7,092 bases of DNA from Coxiellaceae bacterium (GTDB lineage: Bacteria > Pseudomonadota > Gammaproteobacteria > Coxiellales > Coxiellaceae). A program made the position numbers and the translations under genes. Every line of letters starts with the position of its first letter. Position 1 is the stretch's first letter. The stretch is taken from assembly GCA_003450655.1 (NCBI GenBank), contig DMFG01000085.1:707-7798 (forward strand), given 5' to 3'. Shown here one piece after another: positions 1 to 6,304 of the stretch. Under the pieces are notes generated by a model that was given only the letters and a program-made list of their open reading frames with translations, was not told the origin of the DNA and did no database searches.

Positions 1-1352
1 AATTTTGTCTCTCCCCAAGCAGCAAGATACATATACCTGCCACGAGTCACATCAACGTATTGTGAAAATTCAAACGACTCTATGCACACATGCGTTAAAT
101 TCGTCCAAGGTGACAAATTAAACGGTGCTGTATGATTAAAACACAAAGTAGGCTGAACACTATGATTAATTTGGGGTAATTGACGCATCCAGCCTAGCGC
201 GACTGCCAATAGATCACGATGATCAGCGTCATCGATTAACTCGCTTAAATAAACTTCTATACCACCACCTTTTGTTGTGGAAGATAACCAAAGTGCCGTA
301 ACAGGAATGAATAAGAGCAAAGAACCCACAATAGCCGTAGATGCTGACTTTTCGATAACTGGAAATATTTTCCCTCGAGCTTGCTGCTGAATATCAATTG
401 AGCCTTTCATGAAATAGCTCATTAAAAAATAACCTGCATCCATAACTTTGAGCATTGAATACATCCATAAAACTGACATCCAGCAAATACTAGCAGGCAA
501 TAAGTTATTTATGACTTTTAATGAAGACAAATCAGGAAAAAAACGATATACCCAACCCCAAAATGAACCCGGCGCATCAGGAGGAGCATCATTTAAGATC
601 GTAGTAAAGTTTGAAGGGTAATTGGCCCAAGGATAACTAAAAACAACACACAACAAGACTGGAAAAGCGAACAGTAATGTTGCCATAATTCTTAAAAAAT
701 GACTTCTGCGATAAGACAACCATTCGTCTTGATACACCTCTCTCTGAGAGGGATTATTGATTAAATTATTCCAATGATATCGTGTGTACCAATTTCGGCT
801 ACTAGACATCAAATAGCCCAGAGTCGATAAAACATTTCCATAGGACTGGTCGGCTTGGTTAATACCCTCTAACTCACTCTGACGCTGCGGCGATACCAGC
901 GATAGCGGCAGTCTTTTTAAACACATCCCCCAATACGTATTATCATCGACCTTCTCTAGATCCAGCCACTGCCCATATAAAAACTCTTCGAAGCCAGAAA
1001 CGATTTGCCATATTAGTGAGGGCAAGACACCGGTACACCAACTAGCCCTCAAATCAATAAACGACAAGATTTCTAAATGATGATAATTGTCGCGTAACTC
1101 ATTCCAATCAGCAGCCAAATAATCAGAGGGTTTATTGAATACTTTCCACAAGTGATAACCAACGTAACCACCGGACAATGAATATAGAACCAGCTGCCAA
1201 AGCATCTCATTAGAAAGACGCCCACCTATCGCATGATGTAAGTCAGCATTGAGTGGTAGATCACTCGCATTCGAGGGGGCTTCATCATCAGATGCAGGTA
1301 ATCGAGCATAAGGCAGATCCTCGTCACGCCCACTGTTCTCAATATCTGACAT
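1..1352 (-). CDS. Unrecognised multi-pass membrane protein, 5' part only (C-terminus outside window)
   Basis: An uninterrupted reading frame of 450 codons runs from an ATG at 1352 to the left edge, so the true length is unknown. AAGGA at 1357-1361 lies 4 nt before the ATG and supports this start; the protein begins MSDIENSGRD. Residues 1-45 are acidic, Ser/Asp/Pro-rich and probably disordered. Residues 46-215 are mixed and rich in Trp and Tyr. Strong hydrophobic stretches lie at about 221-240, 285-303 and 336-356, each long enough to cross a membrane, and a weaker one at 50-68. There is no cleavable signal peptide. After the third stretch comes a Cys- and aromatic-containing segment (about 400-450) with CFNHTAPFNLSPW, probably a loop or globular domain. 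I do not recognise the family and assign no function. It is transcribed away from the thiolase operon across a palindrome-containing intergenic region. Reality as a gene is near certain from length and Shine-Dalgarno. Confidence 0.85.
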   Translation of the reverse strand, partial: MSDIENSGRDEDLPYARLPASDDEAPSNASDLPLNADLHHAIGGRLSNEMLWQLVLYSLSGGYVGYHLWKVFNKPSDYLAADWNELRDNYHHLEILSFIDLRASWCTGVLPSLIWQIVSGFEEFLYGQWLDLEKVDDNTYWGMCLKRLPLSLVSPQRQSELEGINQADQSYGNVLSTLGYLMSSSRNWYTRYHWNNLINNPSQREVYQDEWLSYRRSHFLRIMATLLFAFPVLLCVVFSYPWANYPSNFTTILNDAPPDAPGSFWGWVYRFFPDLSSLKVINNLLPASICWMSVLWMYSMLKVMDAGYFLMSYFMKGSIDIQQQARGKIFPVIEKSASTAIVGSLLLFIPVTALWLSSTTKGGGIEVYLSELIDDADHRDLLAVALGWMRQLPQINHSVQPTLCFNHTAPFNLSPWTNLTHVCIESFEFSQYVDVTRGRYMYLAAWGETK

Positions 1353-1381
1353 ATTTTCCTTCACTCAAACTTAATTTGTGC

Positions 1382-1401
1382 CAAATATTATCAAATATTT
1401 A
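1382..1401. repeat. Tandem 8-bp direct repeat CAAATATT at 10-bp period, with an IHF-consensus match
   Basis: CAAATATT occurs at 1382-1389 and again at 1392-1399, one helical turn apart, in the leader of the membrane-protein gene. The second copy is part of TATCAA-N4-TTA (1389-1401), which fits the E. coli IHF consensus WATCAANNNNTTR exactly. Both signals are short and A/T-rich, so chance is a real alternative. A nucleoid-protein or operator role is inference only. Confidence 0.3.
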
Positions 1402-1414
1402 ACCTTCAGTACCT

Positions 1415-1431
1415 TATATAAGTCTTATATA
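1415..1431. promoter_or_regulatory. Perfect 17-bp palindrome (8-1-8), probable operator
   Basis: TATATAAG at 1415-1422 is followed by one T and then by its exact reverse complement CTTATATA at 1424-1431. A 10-bp palindrome, CTTATATAAG (1413-1422), is nested across its left half. The site lies in the divergent intergenic region. Its right half coincides with a possible -10 hexamer (TATATA) of a leftward promoter, the usual place for a repressor operator. The regulator is unknown and none is encoded in the window. Confidence 0.5.
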
Positions 1432-1454
1432 GCGCTCCTAAATCAGATTGGAAA
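1426..1454 (-). promoter_or_regulatory. Candidate sigma70 promoter for the leftward membrane-protein gene
   Basis: On the minus strand, TTTCCA (1454-1449) and TATATA (1431-1426) are separated by exactly 17 bp and resemble -35 and -10 boxes. The predicted start near 1419 would give a leader of about 65 nt. The -35 box is weak. A second option is GTGACG (1503-1498), 18 bp, then TATATT (1479-1474). I favour the nearer pair because it overlaps the 1415-1431 palindrome. Confidence 0.3.
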
Positions 1455-1481
1455 GCACAACACCTACTCGAATAATATAAT
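1448..1481 (+). promoter_or_regulatory. Candidate upstream promoter for the thiolase operon
   Basis: TTGGAA (1448-1453), 17 bp, then AATAAT (1471-1476) resemble sigma70 boxes, and a perfect TATAAT directly follows at 1476-1481 but at a poor distance from that -35. It would give a leader of about 80 nt. The stretch is A/T-rich, so hexamer matches are cheap; this is the weaker of two rightward candidates. Confidence 0.25.
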
Positions 1482-1503
1482 AAAAACAATACAAAACCGT
1501 CAC

Positions 1504-1532
1504 TTGCATGCGATTCATGCACAGCCTATGAT
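1504..1532 (+). promoter_or_regulatory. Likely sigma70 promoter of the thiolase-carboxyltransferase operon
   Basis: TTGCAT (1504-1509), an optimal 17-bp spacer, and TATGAT (1527-1532, five of six consensus bases) form a promoter. The start point would lie near 1539, leaving about 28 nt before the ATG at 1567 and placing that gene's Shine-Dalgarno inside the transcript. The spacer carries an inverted repeat, suggesting the promoter is controlled. Confidence 0.45.
1505..1521. promoter_or_regulatory. Inverted repeat TGCATG-N5-CATGCA in the promoter spacer, putative operator
   Basis: Two perfectly complementary 6-bp arms flank a 5-bp centre (CGATT). The repeat starts within the -35 box and ends 5 bp before the -10 box of the candidate thiolase promoter. 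A dimeric regulator bound here would directly affect RNA polymerase. Acyl-CoA and leucine catabolic operons in proteobacteria are commonly controlled by MerR- or TetR-family regulators, but I cannot match this site to a known motif. Confidence 0.45.
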
Positions 1533-1556
1533 ATGTCTCATATAAAATATGGCCCC

Positions 1557-1561
1557 AAGGA
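1557..1561 (+). promoter_or_regulatory. Shine-Dalgarno deciding the thiolase start
   Basis: AAGGA lies 5 nt before the ATG at 1567. The in-frame ATG codons at 1549 and 1561 have no comparable site upstream; 1549 even precedes this one. This places the start at 1567, giving a 395-residue protein, close to the 394 residues of E. coli AtoB. Confidence 0.7.
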
Positions 1562-1566
1562 TGAAA

Positions 1567-2754
1567 ATGGCAAACACTAACACAATCGTCATCTGTGCAG
1601 CAATGAGAACACCTATAGGACACTATTTAGGCGGTCTCCAAGCTGTACCTGCGCCACAACTGGGTGGATACGCCATTCAAGCAGCGATAAGTGCTGGCCA
1701 AATTAATCCACATCTCATTGATCAAGTCATCATGGGCTGTGTTTTAACTGCAGGACAACGACAAGCACCTGCAAGACAAGCCGCTTTTCACGCTGGTCTC
1801 TCTGACAATATCCCTTGCACAACCATCAATAAAATGTGCGGCTCAGGATTAGCCAGCATCATGCAAGCTCATGATCACTTAGCCTGCGAACGGAACACAG
1901 TGGTCGTCGCTGGAGGGATGGAAAACATGTCACAAGCACCCTACCTATCACCAGCCACACGCCAAGGCGCACGCCTAGGCACTACAATGCTGCTAGATCA
2001 CTTAATGCATGACGGCCTGGAAGATGCCTATAACGAACACCAACCCATGGGGCATTTCGCAGAAACGTGCGCGAGTGAATTTAATCTCTCCCGAGAAACA
2101 CAAGATACCTATACGATTGAATCCATTCGACGAGCACAGCACGCAACTGACAGCCAGCTTTTTAGCAATGAAATAACCCCTATAAAGATCCAACAACGAC
2201 GTAAAACTCTCGACATTATTCATGATGAAGGATTACAACACGTGAATCTTGAAAAGATAACATCACTCAAACCTGCCTTCCGCCACGAAGGTACTGTCAC
2301 CGCCGCTAATGCCAGTAATTTATCCGATGGAGCTGCTGCTGTAGTGATGATGCGTGAGCCCACCGCTTTAGATCATGGTCATACACCTTTAGCCTATATA
2401 CGAGCAATCACTACACAAGCCCAAGCACCCGAGCAATTCACCACAGCGCCTATTGGCGCGATTCAACAATTACTCGACCAACTTAACTGGACTATAGATT
2501 CTGTGGATTGTTTTGAAATTAACGAAGCCTTTGCTGTTGTCCCTCTAGCAGCCATGCAAGCCTTAAATATCCCGCGAGATAAAGTTAATGTACATGGTGG
2601 CGCTTGCGTACTAGGACATCCCATCGGAGCTAGCGGCACGCGCATTGTGACAACACTGATACATGCGCTACACGCACGAAAACAACGTCGCGGCATTGCA
2701 ACAGCTTGTATTGGCGGCGGTGAAGCAATCGCCATTGCTATTGAAACCCCTTAA
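1567..2754 (+). CDS. Acetyl-CoA C-acetyltransferase (thiolase II)
   Basis: It interconverts acetoacetyl-CoA plus CoA with two acetyl-CoA in the cytosol, by the usual ping-pong thiolase mechanism. Counting from the ATG at 1567 (395 residues), the nucleophile is Cys91 in NKMCGSGLAS. The NEAF motif is at 319-322, the catalytic His351 lies in GGACVLGHPIGASG, and the general-base Cys381 lies in ACIGGG. TAANASNLSDGAAA (about 245-258) is the conserved CoA-side loop. All catalytic residues are intact and the length is normal for AtoB/PhaA-type enzymes. The next gene, a biotin-dependent carboxyltransferase, starts 12 bp downstream, so the two are almost certainly co-transcribed. This pairing favours a role in leucine/isovalerate breakdown, disposing of the acetoacetate branch. 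A ketone-body or polyhydroxybutyrate role cannot be excluded, so I give no atoB or phaA symbol. Confidence 0.93.
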   Translation: MANTNTIVICAAMRTPIGHYLGGLQAVPAPQLGGYAIQAAISAGQINPHLIDQVIMGCVLTAGQRQAPARQAAFHAGLSDNIPCTTINKMCGSGLASIMQAHDHLACERNTVVVAGGMENMSQAPYLSPATRQGARLGTTMLLDHLMHDGLEDAYNEHQPMGHFAETCASEFNLSRETQDTYTIESIRRAQHATDSQLFSNEITPIKIQQRRKTLDIIHDEGLQHVNLEKITSLKPAFRHEGTVTAANASNLSDGAAAVVMMREPTALDHGHTPLAYIRAITTQAQAPEQFTTAPIGAIQQLLDQLNWTIDSVDCFEINEAFAVVPLAAMQALNIPRDKVNVHGGACVLGHPIGASGTRIVTTLIHALHARKQRRGIATACIGGGEAIAIAIETP

Positions 2755-2766
2755 ATTGAGACAATT

Positions 2767-4368
2767 ATGAAAATACTATCTTCTAAAATTAGTACTAAAG
2801 ATAAAGACTACCAAACAAATGCTGCATCAATGCAACAACTCGTTAATACCTTTCACGAGCATACCGCTATTCTACAAAAAGGTTCGAGCGATCAAGCCAA
2901 ACAACGCCAGCATGACAAAGGCAAGCTATTAGTCAGAGAACGCATCGATACCATCATCGACACGAATTCTGACTTTTTAGAGATTGGGTTATTTGCAGGT
3001 AATGAAATGTATGATGATTACATACCTGCCGGCGGCGTGGTAACTGGCATTGGCATGATTGAGCAAACCCCGTGCATGATTACTGCTAACGACCCAACTG
3101 TCAAAGGTGGCAGCTATTTCCCTATCACTGTCAAAAAACACTTACGTGCACAAGCTATCGCACAAGCCATGCGATTACCCTGTGTCTATTTAGTGGATTC
3201 AGGCGGTGCTTTTTTACCTAAGCAAGATGAAGTATTTCCTGACAAAGAGGATTTTGGCAGAATATTTTTTAATCAAGCCAGACTATCAGCCGATAATATC
3301 CCTCAGATTTCAGTTGTCATGGGCTCATGCACTGCGGGTGGAGCTTATATCCCTGCTATGGCAGATATTAGTATCATCGTGAAACAACAAGGTACTATTT
3401 TTCTCGGCGGCCCCCCTTTAGTGAAAGCAGCAACAGGAGAAGTCGTCAGCGCGGAAAATCTAGGTGGTGCCGATGTTCATTGCCGACAGTCCGGTGTTGC
3501 TGACTATTATGCCGATAATGACGAACAGGCGTTATCATTAGCAAGGATGTGTGTGAGAAACCTAAATCTCCCCCCACTGACTCACAAACCTACGAGCACA
3601 CCACCGCTTCACCCTGAAGAGGAACTACTTGGCCTAATCCCAACCGATCCTCGTATGCCGATTGAAATGCGAGAAATTATAGCAAGGTTAGTCGATGCCT
3701 CTGAGTTTGATGAATTCAAACAACTCTTTGGCACTACATTGATTTGTGGCTTTGCACGAATAGATAACCACCTTATTGGTATCGTAGCCAATAATGGGAT
3801 TCTTTTTTCTGACTCTGCGTTAAAAGGGACACAGTTTATTCAATTATGTAACAAACGCAAAATACCCTTATTGTTTTTACAAAACACCAACGGCTTTATG
3901 GTCGGCAAAGCTTCTGAATCAGAAGGTATTGCAAAACATGGCGCTAAAATGGTTACAGCCGTTGCCTGTAGCGAAGTACCCAAGTTTACCATTATTGTGG
4001 GTGGCAGTTATGGCGCTGGAAACTATGCGATGTGTGGTCGCGCCTATGACCCAATGCTCTTGCTCAGCTGGCCCAATGCGCGTATTTCTGTAATGGGTGG
4101 CGAGCAAGCTGCTAATGTACTGGCTGATGTTAAACAAGCTCAATGTGAGCGGCAGGGACAACAATGGAACCCACAACATCGAGATAGGTTCATGCAATCC
4201 ATCCGCGAACAATACCAACAACAAGGAAACGCGTGGTACGCAAGTGCGCGATTATGGGATGATGGCATGATTGATCCATGCGATACGCGAAGAGTCTTAA
4301 GCATAGCGCTCAGTATCGTCAGCCAACACCCGATCAAAGAGACGAATTACGGTATTTTCAGAATGTAA
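2767..4368 (+). CDS. Acyl-CoA carboxylase carboxyltransferase (beta) subunit, probably methylcrotonyl-CoA carboxylase
   Basis: This subunit moves the carboxyl group from carboxybiotin to an acyl-CoA; in the methylcrotonyl enzyme the product is 3-methylglutaconyl-CoA, in leucine catabolism. The 533 residues match the normal LiuB/MccB length. The N-lobe crotonase domain carries [18 protein letters not shown] (112-129), [16 protein letters not shown] (144-159), the oxyanion loop GSCTAGGAY (186-194) and [16 protein letters not shown] (212-227). The C-lobe carries NTNGFMVG (373-380), [11 protein letters not shown] (412-422), [15 protein letters not shown] (435-449) and the typical GIFRM ending. 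The start fits the family N-terminus; the Shine-Dalgarno (GAG, 2758-2760) is weak, so translation may be coupled to the thiolase ending 12 bp before. Catalysis needs a biotin carboxylase/carrier alpha subunit, which is not encoded here. A terminator follows at once, so alpha is not downstream in this transcript. Geranyl-CoA carboxylase (AtuC) is the main alternative. Confidence 0.88.
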   Translation: MKILSSKISTKDKDYQTNAASMQQLVNTFHEHTAILQKGSSDQAKQRQHDKGKLLVRERIDTIIDTNSDFLEIGLFAGNEMYDDYIPAGGVVTGIGMIEQTPCMITANDPTVKGGSYFPITVKKHLRAQAIAQAMRLPCVYLVDSGGAFLPKQDEVFPDKEDFGRIFFNQARLSADNIPQISVVMGSCTAGGAYIPAMADISIIVKQQGTIFLGGPPLVKAATGEVVSAENLGGADVHCRQSGVADYYADNDEQALSLARMCVRNLNLPPLTHKPTSTPPLHPEEELLGLIPTDPRMPIEMREIIARLVDASEFDEFKQLFGTTLICGFARIDNHLIGIVANNGILFSDSALKGTQFIQLCNKRKIPLLFLQNTNGFMVGKASESEGIAKHGAKMVTAVACSEVPKFTIIVGGSYGAGNYAMCGRAYDPMLLLSWPNARISVMGGEQAANVLADVKQAQCERQGQQWNPQHRDRFMQSIREQYQQQGNAWYASARLWDDGMIDPCDTRRVLSIALSIVSQHPIKETNYGIFRM

Positions 4369-4385
4369 TCAGATAACAAACTCAT

Positions 4386-4421
4386 AAACCTTATGTTATT
4401 TATAGGCGTAAGGTTTTTTTT
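4386..4421 (+). terminator. Intrinsic terminator of the thiolase-carboxyltransferase operon
   Basis: AAACCTTATG (4386-4395) pairs with CGTAAGGTTT (4407-4416), ten pairs including one G-U, around an 11-nt loop. The hairpin runs into an eight-T tract at 4414-4421. It begins 17 bp after the stop codon of the carboxyltransferase. Stem, tail and position all fit rho-independent termination. Confidence 0.8.
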
Positions 4422-4700
4422 GTGCACAAAAATAGCGGCAATCACTCATATCAACGCCAAAAAGACAGACCTAAATACGCAACAGAACGATAACTTAACA
4501 CAGAAAGATAAGGTGAATTCTAGCCTTAAAATAGAAATTGATTTAAATCGGAGGAAGCAATAAATGTGATAGATTACTATATTGCTTTAAGACTATGTTT
4601 ATTAGTAGCTTATCACTATTTCCAAGCACACCTACAAGACAATAAATTAACATAAGCTTAAAAATCTGAGTGAATAATAACACGAGATAAACAAAAGTCA
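4422..4700. other. Intergenic stretch, mostly without recognisable content
   Basis: This A/T-rich gap lies between the rightward operon terminator and the convergent lipoprotein terminator. Apart from the candidate small ORF at 4566-4655 I found no RNA gene, repeat or convincing promoter. TTAACA (4495-4500) and TAAAAT (4527-4532) are isolated promoter-like hexamers at the wrong spacing for each other. A small RNA here cannot be excluded by eye. Confidence 0.5.
4566..4655 (+). CDS. Candidate 29-residue hydrophobic small protein
   Basis: A GTG at 4566 opens a 29-codon frame ending in TAA, beginning (M)IDYYIALRLCLLVAYHYF and ending in a polar tail with QDNKLT. The first 20 residues are hydrophobic and aromatic and could insert in a membrane. 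A perfect GGAGG (4550-4554) lies 11 nt before the GTG, slightly long. An ATG at 4564 is better spaced at 9 nt but is followed directly by TGA. So either the GTG is used, or the AUG-UGA is a start-stop element, or the Shine-Dalgarno is coincidental. I do not recognise the peptide and found no convincing promoter or terminator for it. Confidence 0.25.
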   Translation: MIDYYIALRLCLLVAYHYFQAHLQDNKLT

Positions 4701-4728
4701 ACGGGTGTTCTAAAGAATCACTACCCGT
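4688..4728 (-). terminator. Probable terminator of the lipoprotein gene
   Basis: ACGGGT (4701-4706) and ACCCGT (4723-4728) form a 6-bp GC-rich stem that can extend with bulges into GTG/CAC and TTC/GAA pairs. Read on the minus strand the hairpin begins 4 bp after the lipoprotein stop codon and is followed by a T-rich but interrupted tail (TGACTTTTGTTTAT). The tail is poorer than usual, so termination may be partial. Confidence 0.5.
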
Positions 4729-4732
4729 AAAA

Positions 4733-5047
4733 TTATATCGGAGAGCAATAAAATTTGACGCTACATGACTGCGCGAACTGCCCCGCCAAACATAATGATC
4801 GCGCCTGTTTTAACGCATCATTTCGCTGAACAGCCTCAGCATGAAACACTTGATGCGTCTGCAGATTCTTCACAGAACAATCAAAGCCTGACGAAGCACT
4901 GATACTAGCTCCTGGAGAGCTACCACCCATTGAATAGACCTCACGCTGAGGAGGAGCCACAGCATGTGACGAAGAAGAAACACAACTTACTAAGAGACTA
5001 GCAATGCTAACGGTAATAACAACCTTAGCCAAACCATAAAACAACAC
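4733..5047 (-). CDS. Small cysteine-containing lipoprotein, unknown function
   Basis: The 104-residue product has an N-terminal hydrophobic segment (about 7-21) and a lipobox LVSC at 19-22, so Cys22 should be lipidated after signal peptidase II cleavage. The residue after it is Val, not Asp, which suggests outer-membrane sorting if Lol rules apply. A Ser/Pro/Gly-rich linker (23-54) leads to a small domain of about 50 residues with four cysteines (57, 86, 95, 101), possibly two disulfides in the periplasm. The start codon is GTG at 5047; AGGAG (5056-5060 on the opposite strand) is 8 nt upstream and no in-frame ATG competes. It is divergent from the DAHP synthase gene across 89 bp and convergent with the thiolase operon. 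I do not recognise the domain and its neighbours suggest no role. Confidence 0.75.
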   Translation of the reverse strand: MLFYGLAKVVITVSIASLLVSCVSSSSHAVAPPQREVYSMGGSSPGASISASSGFDCSVKNLQTHQVFHAEAVQRNDALKQARSLCLAGQFAQSCSVKFYCSPI

Positions 5048-5063
5048 CCAACTCTCTCCTCTC

Positions 5064-5092
5064 TTGACATATCTTGCGTGAAACTTTAGCTT
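5064..5092 (+). promoter_or_regulatory. Candidate sigma70 promoter of the DAHP synthase gene
   Basis: A perfect -35 TTGACA (5064-5069) is followed after 17 bp by TAGCTT (5087-5092), a weak -10 with three of six consensus bases. The start near 5099 would leave a leader of about 37 nt before the TTG start. A strong -35 with a weak -10 is common at regulated promoters, but I see no clear TyrR or TrpR operator over it. Confidence 0.45.
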
Positions 5093-5124
5093 ACCCTCCT
5101 TTGAAAGATAAAAATCTAACCTAT

Positions 5125-5128
5125 AAGG
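5125..5128 (+). promoter_or_regulatory. Shine-Dalgarno supporting a TTG start for the DAHP synthase
   Basis: AAGG lies 8 nt before TTG at 5137. The first in-frame ATG, at 5158, has no purine-rich site in the preceding 20 nt. The TTG also sits in the 5-nt loop of a possible 4-bp hairpin (TAGC 5131-5134 with GCTA 5140-5143), too short to insist on. Confidence 0.5.
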
Positions 5129-5136
5129 CCTAGCAT

Positions 5137-6249
5137 TTGGCTACGCATCTTACACCTATGAAGACATCATTCACAACACAGTTACCCTCCACTCCACTGA
5201 CAACACCAGCGGACCTGTGTAAAAAACTGCCTTGCCCTGAACACCTCCAAGTACAAATCCAACAACAGCGGCATGCAATCAATGGCATATTGGATGGACA
5301 TGACGATAGGCTACTGGTCGTACTAGGACCCTGCTCTATTCATGACATATCCTCAGCACTACAATATGCCAAGCACCTCTCTGAAGTTAGCCATATATTC
5401 AGTCAAGAGCTCCTATTAATCATGCGCGTTTACTTGGAAAAACCTCGCACCACTAACGCTTGGAAAGGTTTTATCAATGACCCAGAACTTAACGGGCAGT
5501 GCAACATTAATCAAGGTTACCACCAATCGCGAGAACTCTTACTGCAGATACAATCATTCAATATAGCATGCGGCACAGAGTTTCTTAATCTGACAACACC
5601 TCTCTATCTGGGTGACCTCATTAGCTGGTCTGCCATTGGCGCAAGAACGATCAACAGCCCACTACACAGAGAATTAGCCTCAGACTTACCAACCCCCGTT
5701 GGACTTAAGAACGACATCAGTGGAAACATTAGCTCTGCGACGGATGCCATGCTCACTATTAGCCATAGCCAAACTATGATATCCACCAATGAACATGGAC
5801 AATCCATCATTAAAACCACCCCAGGTAATCCTTACGGACATATTATCCTACGCGGAAGCTGGCAATCGACCAATTATCAAACCCCATACATCAATGAAAC
5901 ACAGCAACTATTAGGCCAACACAACCTTCCTTTAACACGCATTATGATCGACTGCAGCCACGGCAACAGCCAAAAAGATCACACTCAACAAATCAATGTA
6001 GCAAAAGATGTCTGCCATACCATCAGCCAAGGGTGCTCATCTATCACTGGTATCATGCTTGAAAGTCACTTGAAAGCAGGAAGGCAATCACAACACATGC
6101 CAACTCTCACCTACGGCCAGAGTATAACTGATGCCTGCATTGACTGGGAAACCACCGTCAACGTACTACAACAATGCCAAGCAGCTGTTATCGCTAGACG
6201 ACAACATAATCTTTACCGTACACCTGAGTATCCAGCCGCTAACACTTAA
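5137..6249 (+). CDS. 3-deoxy-7-phosphoheptulonate (DAHP) synthase, type I-alpha (AroF/AroG/AroH family)
   Basis: It condenses phosphoenolpyruvate with erythrose 4-phosphate, the first step of aromatic amino acid synthesis, in the cytosol. The 370 residues (363 if the ATG at 5158 is used) compare with about 350 in E. coli; the excess is a longer N-terminus and a 14-residue tail after ARRQ. Metal ligands are Cys66 (GPCSIHD), His275 (IDCSHGNS), Glu309 (MLESHL) and Asp332 (ITDACI). Substrate residues Arg97 and Lys102 (RVYLEKPRT), Arg170 (GART), Lys191 (GLKN) and Arg239 (ILRG) are all present, so it should be active. SWSAIGART and CSHGNSxKD look closer to AroF than AroG, so I assign no single symbol. 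Effector-pocket residues differ: Asn151, Pro185, Met214 and Lys226 stand at AroG positions Asp146, Ser180, Phe209 and Val221. The alignment is from memory. It is preceded by its own candidate promoter and followed after 55 bp by another gene. Confidence 0.93.
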   Translation: MATHLTPMKTSFTTQLPSTPLTTPADLCKKLPCPEHLQVQIQQQRHAINGILDGHDDRLLVVLGPCSIHDISSALQYAKHLSEVSHIFSQELLLIMRVYLEKPRTTNAWKGFINDPELNGQCNINQGYHQSRELLLQIQSFNIACGTEFLNLTTPLYLGDLISWSAIGARTINSPLHRELASDLPTPVGLKNDISGNISSATDAMLTISHSQTMISTNEHGQSIIKTTPGNPYGHIILRGSWQSTNYQTPYINETQQLLGQHNLPLTRIMIDCSHGNSQKDHTQQINVAKDVCHTISQGCSSITGIMLESHLKAGRQSQHMPTLTYGQSITDACIDWETTVNVLQQCQAAVIARRQHNLYRTPEYPAANT

Positions 6250-6304
6250 GTCAGAATACGTTATATGCTATATTACAGACCAATCTGTTATGGAAAGGAG
6301 CAAC

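Noticed and set aside
1438..1623. Cysteine- and histidine-rich 61-codon antisense ORF across the thiolase promoter and start
   Set aside because: It overlaps the promoter and first codons of a certain gene on the other strand, has no Shine-Dalgarno I can see, and its composition is what antisense reading of this region gives.
3919..4224. 101-codon antisense ORF inside the carboxyltransferase gene
   Set aside because: It lies wholly within a highly conserved coding region and reads as a frame shadow with no start signal; the shorter antisense ORFs at 2002-2223, 2463-2735, 3609-3791, 4140-4337 and 5604-5819 are rejected likewise.
4992..5072. 26-codon minus-strand frame from an ATG just upstream of the lipoprotein GTG
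   Set aside because: It overlaps the signal peptide coding region in another frame, has no well-placed Shine-Dalgarno and stops early; the lipobox-containing frame explains the region better.
5078..5095. Possible TyrR box over the DAHP synthase promoter
   Set aside because: Compared with TGTAAA-N6-TTTACA, only about half the arm positions match; too weak to claim.
5095..5102. CCTCCTTT in the DAHP synthase leader, a perfect Shine-Dalgarno (AAAGGAGG) on the minus strand
   Set aside because: No start codon follows at a usable distance on the minus strand, and on the plus strand it can pair with the real AAGG site over only four bases.
6275..6288. Small hairpin ACAGA-CCAA-TCTGT after the DAHP synthase
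   Set aside because: The 5-bp stem has no T-tract after it and lies just before the next Shine-Dalgarno, so it is not a terminator and is within chance.
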